Of a stretch of 64,000 nt of DNA, positions 54,568 through 63,450 are shown piece by piece; the first letter of the stretch is position 1; the number at the start of each line of letters is the position of its first letter. Below the pieces are notes generated by a model. That model was not told where the DNA came from. It made no database searches and saw only the letters and a list, made by a program, of their open reading frames with translations. Source of the DNA: Cohnella algarum (GTDB lineage: Bacteria > Bacillota > Bacilli > Paenibacillales > Paenibacillaceae); NCBI RefSeq assembly GCF_016937515.1, contig NZ_JAFHKM010000002.1, forward strand, positions 2,661,001 through 2,725,000, given 5' to 3'. A program made the translations under genes and the position numbers.

Positions 54568-55452
54568 ATGACCCGTCCTTATTTTAGCATATTAATGAAG
54601 CATCTCGAACAAATGAACGTGGATGTGACGGCTGCATCCGAGACGACGCTCGCGGCCGCGGATACGCGCGGCGACGGATTGGACGCGTACGATTGCAACC
54701 GGTTTATTTACGTCGTTCGCGGGGTAGGGAGACTGCTGCTGGAAAACGAAGAAATCGCATTGAAACCGGGCTGCAGCAGCATCGTCTTCGCGGGAACCCG
54801 GCACGATATCCGGGCCGGAGGCGAAGCGGATTTCGCGTTCAAGTGGTGCCATTTCCGGGACGGCTACGGCGACTGGAATATGTACCGCCTGCTGCGGCTC
54901 CCGTACGCGGTGAAAATCGAAACGGAAGAAGCGGAGCGGCTGCTGGATAAAATGAAGCGCCTGTCGCTCGAATCCGGACCGACCTCCAAACTTCGAATCA
55001 AAGCCGCCATCCTGGAGCTGATCAGCTCCTATCTCGAGCATTTGCCCGAAAACGCGGGCAAGGAGACCGAGGCGCCGAACCAGGAAATGGAGAAAATCGG
55101 CATCGTCCTCCGCTACATCGACGAGCACATCGGCGAGAACTTGACCGTCGAGGAGTTGGCTCGGCAAGTGTTTTTGCATCCGAACTATTTTATCGTGTTT
55201 TTCAAAAGCATGATGGGATGCTCCCCGATTCAGTACGTGAACCAGCGCCGAATGGAAATCGCCCGGAGCCTGCTGCTCAAGCCGGAATGCAACGTTTCCG
55301 ACGTGGCCAACCGAATCGGCATGAAAATATATTACTTTTCCCGGATGTTCAAGTCGCATACGGGGCTGGCGCCCAGCCGTTACCGCAAATTGGCCGGCAT
55401 TTTTCCGGGCATGGAAGAGAGGGAGCGGCCGGAGAAGGAGGACGGCTTTTAA
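54568..55452 (+). CDS. AraC-family regulator
   Basis: 294 aa after TGAGGAGC. Cupin-like N-terminus (EEIALKPGCSSIVFAGTRHDI) and C-terminal double HTH (LTVEELARQVFLHPNYFIVFFKSMM, NVSDVANRIGMKIYYFSRMFKSH). The target is unknown; no sugar gene is adjacent. It ends 4 bp before mutY. Confidence 0.87.
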   Translation: MTRPYFSILMKHLEQMNVDVTAASETTLAAADTRGDGLDAYDCNRFIYVVRGVGRLLLENEEIALKPGCSSIVFAGTRHDIRAGGEADFAFKWCHFRDGYGDWNMYRLLRLPYAVKIETEEAERLLDKMKRLSLESGPTSKLRIKAAILELISSYLEHLPENAGKETEAPNQEMEKIGIVLRYIDEHIGENLTVEELARQVFLHPNYFIVFFKSMMGCSPIQYVNQRRMEIARSLLLKPECNVSDVANRIGMKIYYFSRMFKSHTGLAPSRYRKLAGIFPGMEERERPEKEDGF

Positions 55453-55456
55453 GACG

Positions 55457-56653
55457 ATGAACGAAACCGAACTCAAGGCTTATTTTTCCCGCGGGCTCCT
55501 GGAATGGTACCGATCCCAGAAAAGGGACTTGCCCTGGCGAAGAAGCCGCGACCCGTACCGGATCTGGATCTCGGAAATCATGCTTCAGCAAACGAGGGTC
55601 GATACGGTCATCCCGTATTACAACCGTTTCGTCGAGCGCTTCCCGACCGTGCGCGAATTGGCCGAAGCGCCGGAGGAGGACGTTCTCAAGCTGTGGGAAG
55701 GGCTCGGCTATTATTCGCGGGCCCGCAATCTGCAGGCCGCCGCGAAGCAGGTGACCGAGCTTTACGGCGGCTCTATTCCCGACGACAAAGAGGCGGTGTC
55801 CGGATTGAAGGGCGTCGGGCCCTATACGCTCGGAGCGATCATGAGCATCGCCTTCAACCGGCCGGTGCCCGCGGTGGACGGCAACGTCATGCGGGTGCTG
55901 TCGCGATTTTTTTGCATCGACGACGATATCGCCCGGCCGGCGACGCGCGGCAAAATGGAAGTGCTCGCCGAGGAGCTGATCCCCGAGGGGGAGGCCGGCG
56001 AGTTCAACCAGGCGCTGATGGAGCTCGGCGCCCTCGTCTGCACGCCGCGTTCGCCGCATTGCCTGACCTGCCCGGTCATGGAATGCTGCGCGGGCAGGCT
56101 GGCAGGACGGGAAACGGAGCTGCCGGTCAAAAGCAAGGCGAAGCCGCCGAAGCCGCAGCACCGGCTCGCCGTGCTGGCGGTGCGGCCGGACGACGGCCGG
56201 GTGCTCGTCCGGCAGCGGCCGGAGCAGGGGCTGCTGGCGAAGCTGTGGGAGCTGCCGCACGTCGAGGCGGCGGACGTCGAGTCGTGGCGGTCGGACGAAG
56301 CCGGCCCCGACTGGCTTGCGGGCGCGCTGGCCGCCGAAGGCTTGCGCGTGCTGCCGCGCCGCTATGCCGGCGAGGCGGAGCACGTGTTTTCGCACCTGCA
56401 TTGGTATTTGCGGGTGTGGGAGGCGGACGGCGCCGGCTTCGCCGAGGCGGCCGAAGGGGCCAAGCCCGCCTCGGCGGCGCGCGAGACGTTATCGCCGTAT
56501 GAAGTCGGCGATGCCGCAAAGACCGAAGGCCGGGAAGCGCTGCCCGATTCGTACCGGTGGATCGATCGGGAACAGTTCGAGGCGCTCGCCTGGCCCAACG
56601 TTTTCCGCAAAATTCTCGACGATCATTTTGCCCGGGCGGCCGGGGAGCGCTAG
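55457..56653 (+). CDS. mutY: A/G-specific adenine glycosylase
   Basis: 398 aa. Catalytic E40 (SEIMLQQT) and D141 (VPAVDGNVMRV), helix-hairpin-helix GVGPYTLGAI, and the [4Fe-4S] ligands C195, C202, C205 and C211. The C-terminal NUDIX-like domain that recognises 8-oxoG follows (LAVLAVRPDDGRVLVRQRPEQGLLAKLWELP), then a longer than usual Ala/Glu-rich insertion near residues 330-360. It removes adenine opposite 8-oxoguanine. Confidence 0.93.
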   Translation: MNETELKAYFSRGLLEWYRSQKRDLPWRRSRDPYRIWISEIMLQQTRVDTVIPYYNRFVERFPTVRELAEAPEEDVLKLWEGLGYYSRARNLQAAAKQVTELYGGSIPDDKEAVSGLKGVGPYTLGAIMSIAFNRPVPAVDGNVMRVLSRFFCIDDDIARPATRGKMEVLAEELIPEGEAGEFNQALMELGALVCTPRSPHCLTCPVMECCAGRLAGRETELPVKSKAKPPKPQHRLAVLAVRPDDGRVLVRQRPEQGLLAKLWELPHVEAADVESWRSDEAGPDWLAGALAAEGLRVLPRRYAGEAEHVFSHLHWYLRVWEADGAGFAEAAEGAKPASAARETLSPYEVGDAAKTEGREALPDSYRWIDREQFEALAWPNVFRKILDDHFARAAGER

Positions 56654-56796
56654 CTCGCGACGGCAGGCGCGGGCTGAGGCGGCGAGCTGGGCTGCGACGG
56701 CCCGGTGCCCGGCGCGCATCGCCGTCCCGATAGGACGCTCTGGGACACGGGCAGGCGGCGTTTGGGCTTATGGAACCCTGGGCGGGCAGCCTTAGG

Positions 56797-56975
56797 TTGG
56801 ATTTTATCCAACCGACGGAGCGAGAAACGGGAAAACCCCGGTCTACAGTGGATTTTATCCAACGAGGACCGGGCTTTTCGGCCGAAATCTCCAAAAAGGC
56901 CTCGCCTGACTGGACAAAATCCAACCAAGATGACGGTTATCGCAAAAAAGCCGGAGTTGAGTGGACAAAATCCAA
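56797..56975. repeat. four-palindrome dispersed element, copy D
   Basis: Palindromes start at 56797 (TTGGATTTTATCCAA), 56848 (GTGGATTTTATCCAA), 56910 (CTGGACAAAATCCAA) and 56961 (GTGGACAAAATCCAA): spacing 51-62-51. It lies between convergent mutY and sodA. 56654-56796 is GC-rich without a gene; a GC-rich inverted repeat at about 57039-57070 (AACGCCGGAACGAA...TTCGTTCCGGCGTT) is the likely shared terminator of this gap. Confidence 0.92.
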
Positions 56976-57038
56976 CGAAGCATAAGCCGTCAAAGCCAAG
57001 CACATGCGAACCCGCGCGACGGCTTGCCGAACGCAAGA

Positions 57039-57073
57039 AACGCCGGAACGAATATTCGTTCCGGCGTTTCTTG
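57039..57073. terminator. inverted repeat at the end of sodA, probable terminator
   Basis: AAACGCCGGAACGAA pairs with TTCGTTCCGGCGTTT around a 2-5 base loop. On the minus strand the stem is followed by a short T-rich stretch (TTTCTTGC). It lies 20 bp past the sodA stop. Confidence 0.7.
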
Positions 57074-57089
57074 CTGGATCAAGGTTCGA

Positions 57090-57704
57090 TTACTTCTTCG
57101 CGGCGTCGTAGAGGGAGCCGACTTTTTCCCAGTTGACGACGTTCCAGAAAGCGGCGATGTAGTCGGGGCGCTTGTTTTGGTATTTCAGGTAGTAAGCGTG
57201 CTCCCATACGTCCAGGCCGAGCAGCGGCGTGTCGCCTTCCATGATCGGGCTGTCCTGGTTCGGCAGGCTGTACACTTTCAGCTTGCCGTCTTTGCCCAGC
57301 GCGAGCCAAGCCCAGCCGGAGCCGAAGCGGGTCGTGGCGGCAGCCGTGAACGTTTCTTTGAATTTATCGAAGCCGCCCAGCTCGCTGTCGATCGCGGCAG
57401 CCAGGGCGCCGGTCGGAGCGCCGCCTGCGTTCGGAGCGATCGTTTGCCAGAACAGCGAGTGGTTGGCATGGCCGCCGCCGTTGTTGCGAACGGCGGTGCG
57501 GATGCTTTCCGGTACGGCGTTCAGGTCGGCGATCAGTTCTTCTACGCTCTTGCCGGCGAGTTCCGGAGCGGACTCCAGCGCTTTGTTCAGGTTCGTAACA
57601 TACGTGTTGTGATGGCGGCCGTGGTGGATCTCCATCGTCGTAGCGTCGATATGCGGTTCGAGAGCTTCTTTCGAATACGGAAGCGCGGGCAATTCATGTG
57701 CCAT
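57090..57704 (-). CDS. sodA: superoxide dismutase (Mn/Fe)
   Basis: 204 aa. Metal ligand regions: [23 protein letters not shown] and [18 protein letters not shown]. Gly/Gln pattern around [13 protein letters not shown] favours manganese. Cytosolic, no signal peptide. RBS GAGGTT precedes the ATG. The promoter is at 57750-57778. Confidence 0.95.
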   Translation of the reverse strand: MAHELPALPYSKEALEPHIDATTMEIHHGRHHNTYVTNLNKALESAPELAGKSVEELIADLNAVPESIRTAVRNNGGGHANHSLFWQTIAPNAGGAPTGALAAAIDSELGGFDKFKETFTAAATTRFGSGWAWLALGKDGKLKVYSLPNQDSPIMEGDTPLLGLDVWEHAYYLKYQNKRPDYIAAFWNVVNWEKVGSLYDAAKK

Positions 57705-57749
57705 GTTTCAGAGAACCTCCTCAAAGTTCGGAATATGTAACCCGTTTCT

Positions 57750-57778
57750 ATTATCCCTGATTTCCGATATTAAATCAA
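57750..57778 (-). promoter_or_regulatory. sodA promoter
   Basis: On the minus strand TTGATT (complement of 57773-57778) and GATAAT (complement of 57750-57755) are 17 bp apart, 46 bp upstream of the sodA start. Confidence 0.7.
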
Positions 57779-58141
57779 CGAGAATGTTTAGAAAGTCGGT
57801 TACGCGAAAGCTCACGATTTTACTATACCCATCGGGGATAGGTTCGAAACTTGACGTCCGGCTGTCGGGAAAAAGAAATGAAGGCCGTTACAATCGAAGT
57901 CCGTGCGGAAACGTCGAAATTCGTCCGAAAACGGCTTAAGCGGGAGGTTTCTTGAGAAAACACCAAGAAAGCGCTTTATATTAAGCGTTTTCAAGTGATT
58001 TCTAATGATTTTCGAAAAAATTTTTTATGCTTTCTTAACAAAAGGGGGAGAAATTTTCGAAAATTTGTCGTAAAATTAGATTTACGTTAACTTGCTGTAA
58101 AGAAGTGGCCAAGCCAATCTTATCTCGAACCGGGGAGCGTT
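57779..58141. other. intergenic region between sodA and the GNAT gene
   Basis: About 360 bp, AT-rich toward the right (poly-A and poly-T tracts at 58010-58070). A dyad near 57965-57992 (AAAGCGCTTT and a related GCGTTTTC) is vaguely cre-like. No open frame with a ribosome binding site was found. Confidence 0.4.
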
Positions 58142-58564
58142 ATGATGAAAATTCGCACGTTTCAACTGTCGGATTACCGGTCTGTTTCCGATTTGCTGGA
58201 GGTTTCATTGTCGGAAGAGTGTTGCAAGGAGACGTTGAAGGCTCTGGCCCGTCAATTGTCTTGGGATAGCGAATTGGTTCTCGTCGCGGAGGAAGAAGAG
58301 GAAATTTTGGGCGTCATGATCGGAACGATCGACAAGCAAAACGGCTACGTATACCGAATTGCGGTTCATCCGGATCACCGCCGCCGCGGAGTCGGCCGGT
58401 CGCTGGTGACGGCGCTGAACGCCAGGTTCCGTCAACGCAACGTCCTTAAAGTTTTGGTCGCGGTGGACAAGCATAACGAGCATCTGCAGCCTTTTTACGA
58501 AAGATTGGGAGACGCCCCGGACATGGTCAAGCTGAACAGGCCTTTGTCGATCGTTGCCGGATAA
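58142..58564 (+). CDS. GNAT-family N-acetyltransferase
   Basis: 140 aa; two adjacent ATGs (58142, 58145). Acetyl-CoA binding motif A is VYRIAVHPDHRRRGVGRSLVTALNARF. Length and fold match small GNATs such as RimI-like acetyltransferases; the substrate is unknown. A terminator hairpin follows. Confidence 0.87.
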   Translation: MMKIRTFQLSDYRSVSDLLEVSLSEECCKETLKALARQLSWDSELVLVAEEEEEILGVMIGTIDKQNGYVYRIAVHPDHRRRGVGRSLVTALNARFRQRNVLKVLVAVDKHNEHLQPFYERLGDAPDMVKLNRPLSIVAG

Positions 58565-58591
58565 CGTTAATAAGACGCGCAATTCCCCATT

Positions 58592-58671
58592 AAAAGGAAA
58601 GCATATCTTACGTGCCGGGAGGCGCCGAGGAAATTCGGTTGCTTTTGGACATAAGATATGCTTTTCTTATA
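58592..58671 (+). terminator. long-loop hairpin after the GNAT gene
   Basis: GGAAAGCATATCTTA pairs with TAAGATATGCTTTTC around a loop of about 45 bases, then a T-rich end. Likely a terminator of unusual loop size. Confidence 0.6.
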
Positions 58672-58704
58672 ATACATTGAATTGGTGCCGGGCAGGTGTC
58701 GCGA

Positions 58705-59295
58705 ATGGAGAGCAGCGGAAAGTCGTCCTTATCCCCTTATGAACGCTGTATCATCAAAAGCTTTAAAAACAACGGCTCGCTGCACCGGGTCTGGCTGGAA
58801 AATTGGCAGGTGCCGGACCGTTTGCTTCATCCCCGCCATGCGGAGCAGTCCATGTGGATCTTCGTCAACGACCATACGACGATCAGGGAAGCGGACGGCA
58901 AGGAATGGATCAGCCGCGTGCCCGCGGTGTCTTTTTTTATTCCGGGCCATTGGTTCAATATCGTGGCCTTGCTCGAAGACAAGGGAGTCCGTTATTACTG
59001 CAATATCGCCTCCCCTCCTTACCGGTACGACGACGTGTTGACCTACATCGATTACGATTTGGATGTCGTGCTGTTTCCGGACGGCGCCATGCAGGAGCTC
59101 GACCGCGACGAATACGATCGGCACAAGGAAGAATACCGGTACAGTCCGTTCGTGCGCGACAGGGTCGAGGAAGGGCTGATGAAGCTTCAAGCGCGGATCG
59201 CGGCGCAAAGCGAACCGTTCGACGAAGCGGAGGTACGGCGCTATTATGCCGAATGGAAAGGCCAATCGATCGGCAAAGGAGACGTTAGCCTATGA
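58705..59295 (+). CDS. DUF402 nucleoside tri/diphosphatase (YgaC/Ntdp-like)
   Basis: 196 aa from ATG 58705 (AGGTG upstream; a GTG at 58696 is an alternative). DUF402 signature: NGSLHRVWLENW, IPGHWFNIVALLEDKGVRYYCNIASPP, YIDYDLDVVLFPDG, VLDRDEYDRHKEEYRYS-type region. S. aureus Sa1684/Ntdp homologues hydrolyse nucleoside tri- and diphosphates. It overlaps lepB by 4 bases. Confidence 0.9.
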   Translation: MESSGKSSLSPYERCIIKSFKNNGSLHRVWLENWQVPDRLLHPRHAEQSMWIFVNDHTTIREADGKEWISRVPAVSFFIPGHWFNIVALLEDKGVRYYCNIASPPYRYDDVLTYIDYDLDVVLFPDGAMQELDRDEYDRHKEEYRYSPFVRDRVEEGLMKLQARIAAQSEPFDEAEVRRYYAEWKGQSIGKGDVSL

Positions 59296-59885
59296 GCGAA
59301 AGGCCCTCTTTTGACGCTGTTACTCCCGGCAGAACCCGCGCTTCCCGGCCCGAGCGGCCCGCTTGGGCCAAGGAGCTGCGGGATTGGGCGAAGGCGCTTT
59401 TGGTCGCCTTGGTCGTCGTTGTTTTACTGAGGGCTTACGTATTTCAGCTGTCGACGGTAAAAAGCATTTCGATGGAACCGACCTTGCATGAGAAGCAGTG
59501 GCTGTTCGTGAACAAACTTTCTTATCGATTCGGCAGTCCGGATCGGGGAGACGTCGTGATCCTGAAAGACCCGAGCGACGGTCCGGACCGGAAAAGCCTG
59601 CTCGTGAAGCGGGTAATCGGAATTCCGGGCGACAAGCTCGAAATCCGGGGCGGCCATCTGTACGTCAACGGCGAACTGCGGATCGAGCCGTATACCGATT
59701 CGCCGATCGAGGACGGCGACTTCGGGCCGGTGACGGTGAGCGAGGGGCACTATTTCGTAATGGGCGACAATCGCCATCTCGGTTCCAGCAAGGACAGCCG
59801 GACGTTCGACGAAGTTCCGGAAAGCTTCGTCAAGGGCAGGGCGGAAGCGATTTTGTGGCCGATCACCCGGTGGTCGGGGCTATAA
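59292..59885 (+). CDS. lepB: signal peptidase I
   Basis: 197 aa. A single N-terminal span (about 33-50) precedes the catalytic domain. Nucleophile S60 in SISMEPT and general base K106 in LLVKRVIGIPGD; HYFVMGDNRHLGSSKDSR is box E. It removes signal peptides of exported proteins outside the membrane. The gene overlaps the DUF402 gene. Confidence 0.94.
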   Translation: MSERPSFDAVTPGRTRASRPERPAWAKELRDWAKALLVALVVVVLLRAYVFQLSTVKSISMEPTLHEKQWLFVNKLSYRFGSPDRGDVVILKDPSDGPDRKSLLVKRVIGIPGDKLEIRGGHLYVNGELRIEPYTDSPIEDGDFGPVTVSEGHYFVMGDNRHLGSSKDSRTFDEVPESFVKGRAEAILWPITRWSGL

Positions 59886-60009
59886 TGATTGCAGCGAAGC
59901 CTGCGGCGCGGCCGATAGCGTTTTGAAGCAAAACGCGCCGCATGCGGCGGACGTTTGGAGAGAACCCGAGCCCTATGCGGCGGACGGAAAAGGAGGGAGG
60001 CATGGCGAA

Positions 60010-61242
60010 ATGACGACGGCAAATCGTTCTCCCGCGCGGAGCGCGGAGTTTTGGCGGAAGTTGAAGGAGGAGATGGTGAAAGCCGCTCCGGAGCTTGGCA
60101 TCGACAAAATCGGCGTCGCGTCGGCGGATCCGTTCGCGGAATTGAAGGAACGGCTGCTCCGCCACCGCGAGCTCGGGCGGGAGTCCGGCTTCGAGGAGCC
60201 GGATTTGGACAAACGGACGAATCCGGCGCTGCTGTTCGACGAGCCGAAGTCGATCATCGCGATTGCCGTCGCCTACCCGTCCAAGCTGCATAACCCGCCG
60301 GTGTCCGAACCCGGGCGCAGACGGGGGATTTTGTCCCGTTCGGCATGGGGCGAGGATTACCACCATGTGCTGAACCGCAGGCTGGAGCGGCTTGCCGCCT
60401 GGCTGGCGGAGCGGGTGCCCGAAGCCCGGGGCGCGTCGATGGTCGACACCGGCGCCCTGTCGGACCGGGCGGTGGCGGAAAGGGCCGGCATCGGCTGGAG
60501 CGGCAAAAACACGATGATTCTGACCCGCGAATGGGGCTCGTGGGTCTATTTGGGCGAAATGATCACCAACTTGCCCTTGCCGCCGGATACGCCGGCCGAG
60601 GAAGGCTGCGGCGACTGCACGCTTTGCATCGACGCTTGTCCGACCGGCGCGCTCGTCGGCCCGGGGGAGCTGGACGCGCAGAAGTGCGTTTCGTTTCAGA
60701 CGCAAACGAAGGGAATCGTATCCGACGAGATGATGCTGAAAATCGGCAACCGCTTGTACGGTTGCGATACGTGCCAGATCGTTTGCCCGGCGAACCGGGG
60801 CAAGGACGCCCGGCACCATGCGGAGCTGCTGCCCGACGCGGAGACGGCGAAGCCGCTGCTGCGGCCGCTGCTCGCAATGGGCAATCGGGAGTTCAAGGAA
60901 AAGTTCGGAGCGAGCGCGGCCGCCTGGCGCGGCCGCAAGCCGATTCAGCGCAACGCGCTCATCGGGCTCGGCAACTTTCGCGATGCGTCGTCCGTGCCGG
61001 ACATCGTCCGCGTGCTGCGCGAAGACCCGCGTTACGAGCTGCGGGCTACGGCGGCCTGGGCGCTTGGCCGCATCGGCGGCGTCGACGCGGAAGCGGCGCT
61101 GCGGGAAGCGGCCGTTTCGGATGCGGACGATCGCGTGAAGGAAGCCGCCGAGCGGGCGCTTGCGCGGCTGCGGGAAGGGGATTCCGGCGGCGAAGCGAAG
61201 CGTCGCCGCCCGGCAAAGCCGAAAACACCGGTTCGACAATAG
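60010..61242 (+). CDS. queG: epoxyqueuosine reductase
   Basis: 410 aa. ATG 60010 is chosen because AAAGGAGGGAGG lies just upstream; a longer frame from 59923 lacks a site. The cobalamin-dependent reductase domain comes first, then two [4Fe-4S] motifs, CGDCTLCIDACP and CDTCQIVCP. The C-terminus carries HEAT-like repeats (RNALIGLGNFRDASSVPDIVRVLR...) and a basic tail. It makes queuosine in tRNA from epoxyqueuosine. This fits the preQ1 riboswitch and YhhQ transporter at 39 kb. Confidence 0.93.
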   Translation: MTTANRSPARSAEFWRKLKEEMVKAAPELGIDKIGVASADPFAELKERLLRHRELGRESGFEEPDLDKRTNPALLFDEPKSIIAIAVAYPSKLHNPPVSEPGRRRGILSRSAWGEDYHHVLNRRLERLAAWLAERVPEARGASMVDTGALSDRAVAERAGIGWSGKNTMILTREWGSWVYLGEMITNLPLPPDTPAEEGCGDCTLCIDACPTGALVGPGELDAQKCVSFQTQTKGIVSDEMMLKIGNRLYGCDTCQIVCPANRGKDARHHAELLPDAETAKPLLRPLLAMGNREFKEKFGASAAAWRGRKPIQRNALIGLGNFRDASSVPDIVRVLREDPRYELRATAAWALGRIGGVDAEAALREAAVSDADDRVKEAAERALARLREGDSGGEAKRRRPAKPKTPVRQ

Positions 61243-61284
61243 CGGCGGCTGCCCTGGCGGCCGCCGATTCAGGAGGACGAGCGG

Positions 61285-61854
61285 ATGCGGAACAGAGGTT
61301 TCATCAACCAACGCGAGCCTAAGGCGGAAATCAAGTGGACGGAGCTGGAATCGCCGGCCGGTACGCTGCTTTTGTGCCGGACGGATGACGGAATATGCCG
61401 GCTCGATTTCGGCGGCTGGAGCGAGCGCGAGCCGTTCCTTGCGGCCTGGGCGAGGCAGTGGTGGCGGGATTTCGCTTTCGTACGCGCGGCGGACGATTCG
61501 ATGCTGAAAGATACGATTCGCCAACTCGCCGATTATTTCCGGGGAAATACGACGGAATTCAAGGTGCCGCTCGATATGCGCGGCACCGTCTTCCAGCGCC
61601 GGGTGTGGGAAGCGCTTTGCGATGTCGGCTACGGCAGTACCGCATCCTATCGCGACATAGCGGCCGCCATCGGCCAACCCAAGGCGGTGAGGGCGGTGGG
61701 AGGCGCGAACAACCGCAATCCGGTTCCGATCATCGTGCCGTGCCACCGCATCATCGGCGCGAACGGAGCCCTGGTCGGCTACGGCGGCGGACTTGACGTC
61801 AAGGAACGGCTGCTGGCGCTGGAACGGACGAAAGCGAAAGCGGCGGTTGAATGA
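61285..61854 (+). CDS. ogt: methylated-DNA-protein cysteine methyltransferase
   Basis: 189 aa. Active-site PCHRI with acceptor C153, preceded by TVFQRRVWEALCDVGYGSTASYRDIA and followed by GYGGGLDVKERLLALE. The suicide enzyme repairs O6-methylguanine. GAGG lies before ATG 61285. N-terminal domain is short, as in Ogt. Confidence 0.92.
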   Translation: MRNRGFINQREPKAEIKWTELESPAGTLLLCRTDDGICRLDFGGWSEREPFLAAWARQWWRDFAFVRAADDSMLKDTIRQLADYFRGNTTEFKVPLDMRGTVFQRRVWEALCDVGYGSTASYRDIAAAIGQPKAVRAVGGANNRNPVPIIVPCHRIIGANGALVGYGGGLDVKERLLALERTKAKAAVE

Positions 61855-61870
61855 AGATTTTTTCGGCGGC

Positions 61871-61909
61871 ATGAAGCTTTCCTGGCTTTCGGGCTTCATC
61901 TTTTCGGCG
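61871..61909 (+). terminator. terminator after ogt
   Basis: ATGAAGC pairs with GCTTCAT around a pyrimidine-rich loop, then TCTTTTC. Confidence 0.6.
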
Positions 61910-62003
61910 AACTTGCCGAAATTATGGAGTATTATTGAAATAAAAACGCCACGAGGCAACATTCGGCGGGAAGGTCAGCAAGCTCAGACAGGAGAGAGAA
62001 CGG

Positions 62004-63032
62004 ATGAGACTGGTCGATATCGAAGCGGTTGAGCCCGGGCAGACGCTCGGCAGGACGATTTTTTCGGCGAATGGGACGGTGCTTCTCTCCGCGGGCGTGC
62101 AATTAACGGTATTTATGATTAGCACGCTTAAGCGGTTGGGCGTTACGATGGTCTACATAAGCGATCCGCTGTTTCAGGACGTGACGATCGAAGAAGTGTT
62201 GTCGGAAAGCACGAAGCATGCGGTCATCCAGCAAATGTCGGAAGCGTTCGATGCGCTGCGGTCGGGCAAGACGTTCAACACGAAAGCGATCAGCACGACG
62301 GTGGGCCAATTGCTCGAGGACGTCATGCGGAACCAAAACGTGCTCGTGCAGCTTTCGGACATCCGGACCGCCGATAATGCGGCGTACATTCACGCGATGA
62401 ACGTCTGCATGATGTCCACGTTGGTCGGCCTGAATATGGGGCTCAACATGATCCAGCTCAAGGAGCTTGCGATCGGGGCGATGCTGCACGACATCGGAAA
62501 GCTGGACGCCCCGGACAAGGAGCAGGAGGAAGGCCGGCTTCATCATGCTTGGCGCGGCTTCGAAATGCTGAAGATGAAGCGGGAGTACAGCCTGCTGACG
62601 GCCCACGTCGCGTTCCAGCACCACGAATGGATCGACGGCACGGGGCAGCCGCGCGGGCTCGGAGGCGAAGAGATCCACCTGTACGCGAAGATCGTGGCCG
62701 TAGCCAACGTGTACGACAATCTGCTGACGGATTTGTCCGAAGGAAGGCGGATTCTTCCGCACGAAGCGGTGGAACGGCTGAACGCGCTTTCCGGAACGCA
62801 GCTTGAACGCGAGGTGCTGGTCGAGTTTTTGCGCATCGTTTCCGTTTATCCGAACGGGATCTCGGTGCGGCTGTCCAACCGTCAGACGGGCGTCGTCGTG
62901 GGACAGCACCGGGGGCTGCCGGGCCGGCCGGTCGTGCGCGTCATCGACAAGGCGGGAGACGAAGCGGTCGGAGCGACGGAAATCGATTTGTCGCAGCACC
63001 CGACGATTTTCGTGGAAGCGGTGCTTCTGTAA
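62004..63032 (+). CDS. HD-GYP-like phosphohydrolase
   Basis: 342 aa. The HD domain begins near residue 120: IHAMNVCMMSTLVG, HDIGK (162-166), HVAFQHHEWIDGTGQPRGL (201-219). HD-GYP enzymes degrade cyclic di-GMP; here the GYP triplet reads GQP. A C-terminal region of about 70 residues with VSVYPNGISVRLSNRQTGVVV is common in this group. Location is cytoplasmic. Likely a signalling phosphodiesterase, with altered signature. Confidence 0.85.
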   Translation: MRLVDIEAVEPGQTLGRTIFSANGTVLLSAGVQLTVFMISTLKRLGVTMVYISDPLFQDVTIEEVLSESTKHAVIQQMSEAFDALRSGKTFNTKAISTTVGQLLEDVMRNQNVLVQLSDIRTADNAAYIHAMNVCMMSTLVGLNMGLNMIQLKELAIGAMLHDIGKLDAPDKEQEEGRLHHAWRGFEMLKMKREYSLLTAHVAFQHHEWIDGTGQPRGLGGEEIHLYAKIVAVANVYDNLLTDLSEGRRILPHEAVERLNALSGTQLEREVLVEFLRIVSVYPNGISVRLSNRQTGVVVGQHRGLPGRPVVRVIDKAGDEAVGATEIDLSQHPTIFVEAVLL

Positions 63033-63143
63033 CGGCCGGAAAGCGATTTGATCTGGCGCTCGGAGCCGTGCTATCATAGGTAGGTTGCGTCGGACAAGCG
63101 TCTTCGCAACGGCAAAATTTTTCGTAAGTCGGAGGGGAACGAA

Positions 63144-63371
63144 GTGAGCGCTTGGAACATCGTAATTCCGATCGTGACGCTTATCGTCGGCGCGGTGCTC
63201 GGATTTATTTTCGGGGTATTCTACTTGAGAAATCAAATGACCCGCATGCAAAACGACCCGGAAATGCTGCAAAAGATGGCGAAGCAGATGGGCTACAATA
63301 TGAATAAGCAGCAGCTGCAGAAAGCGCAGCAAATGCTGAGCAAACAAAACGGCAAACCCCGGCGCAAATAG
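63144..63371 (+). CDS. yneF: YneF family (UPF0154) small membrane protein
   Basis: 75 aa from GTG 63144 after GGAGGGG. One N-terminal span (IVIPIVTLIVGAVLGFIFGVFYLR), then a charged part with NDPEMLQKMAKQMGYNMNKQQ and the basic end, as in the YneF family of Bacillota. Function unknown. Confidence 0.88.
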   Translation: MSAWNIVIPIVTLIVGAVLGFIFGVFYLRNQMTRMQNDPEMLQKMAKQMGYNMNKQQLQKAQQMLSKQNGKPRRK

Positions 63372-63450
63372 AAGAAGGCCGGGCGCGAGTCGCAGAGAAC
63401 GCGAGCCCCGTACGTTCGGGACGCAGCTGCGGCGATAAGGAGGAAGATCG

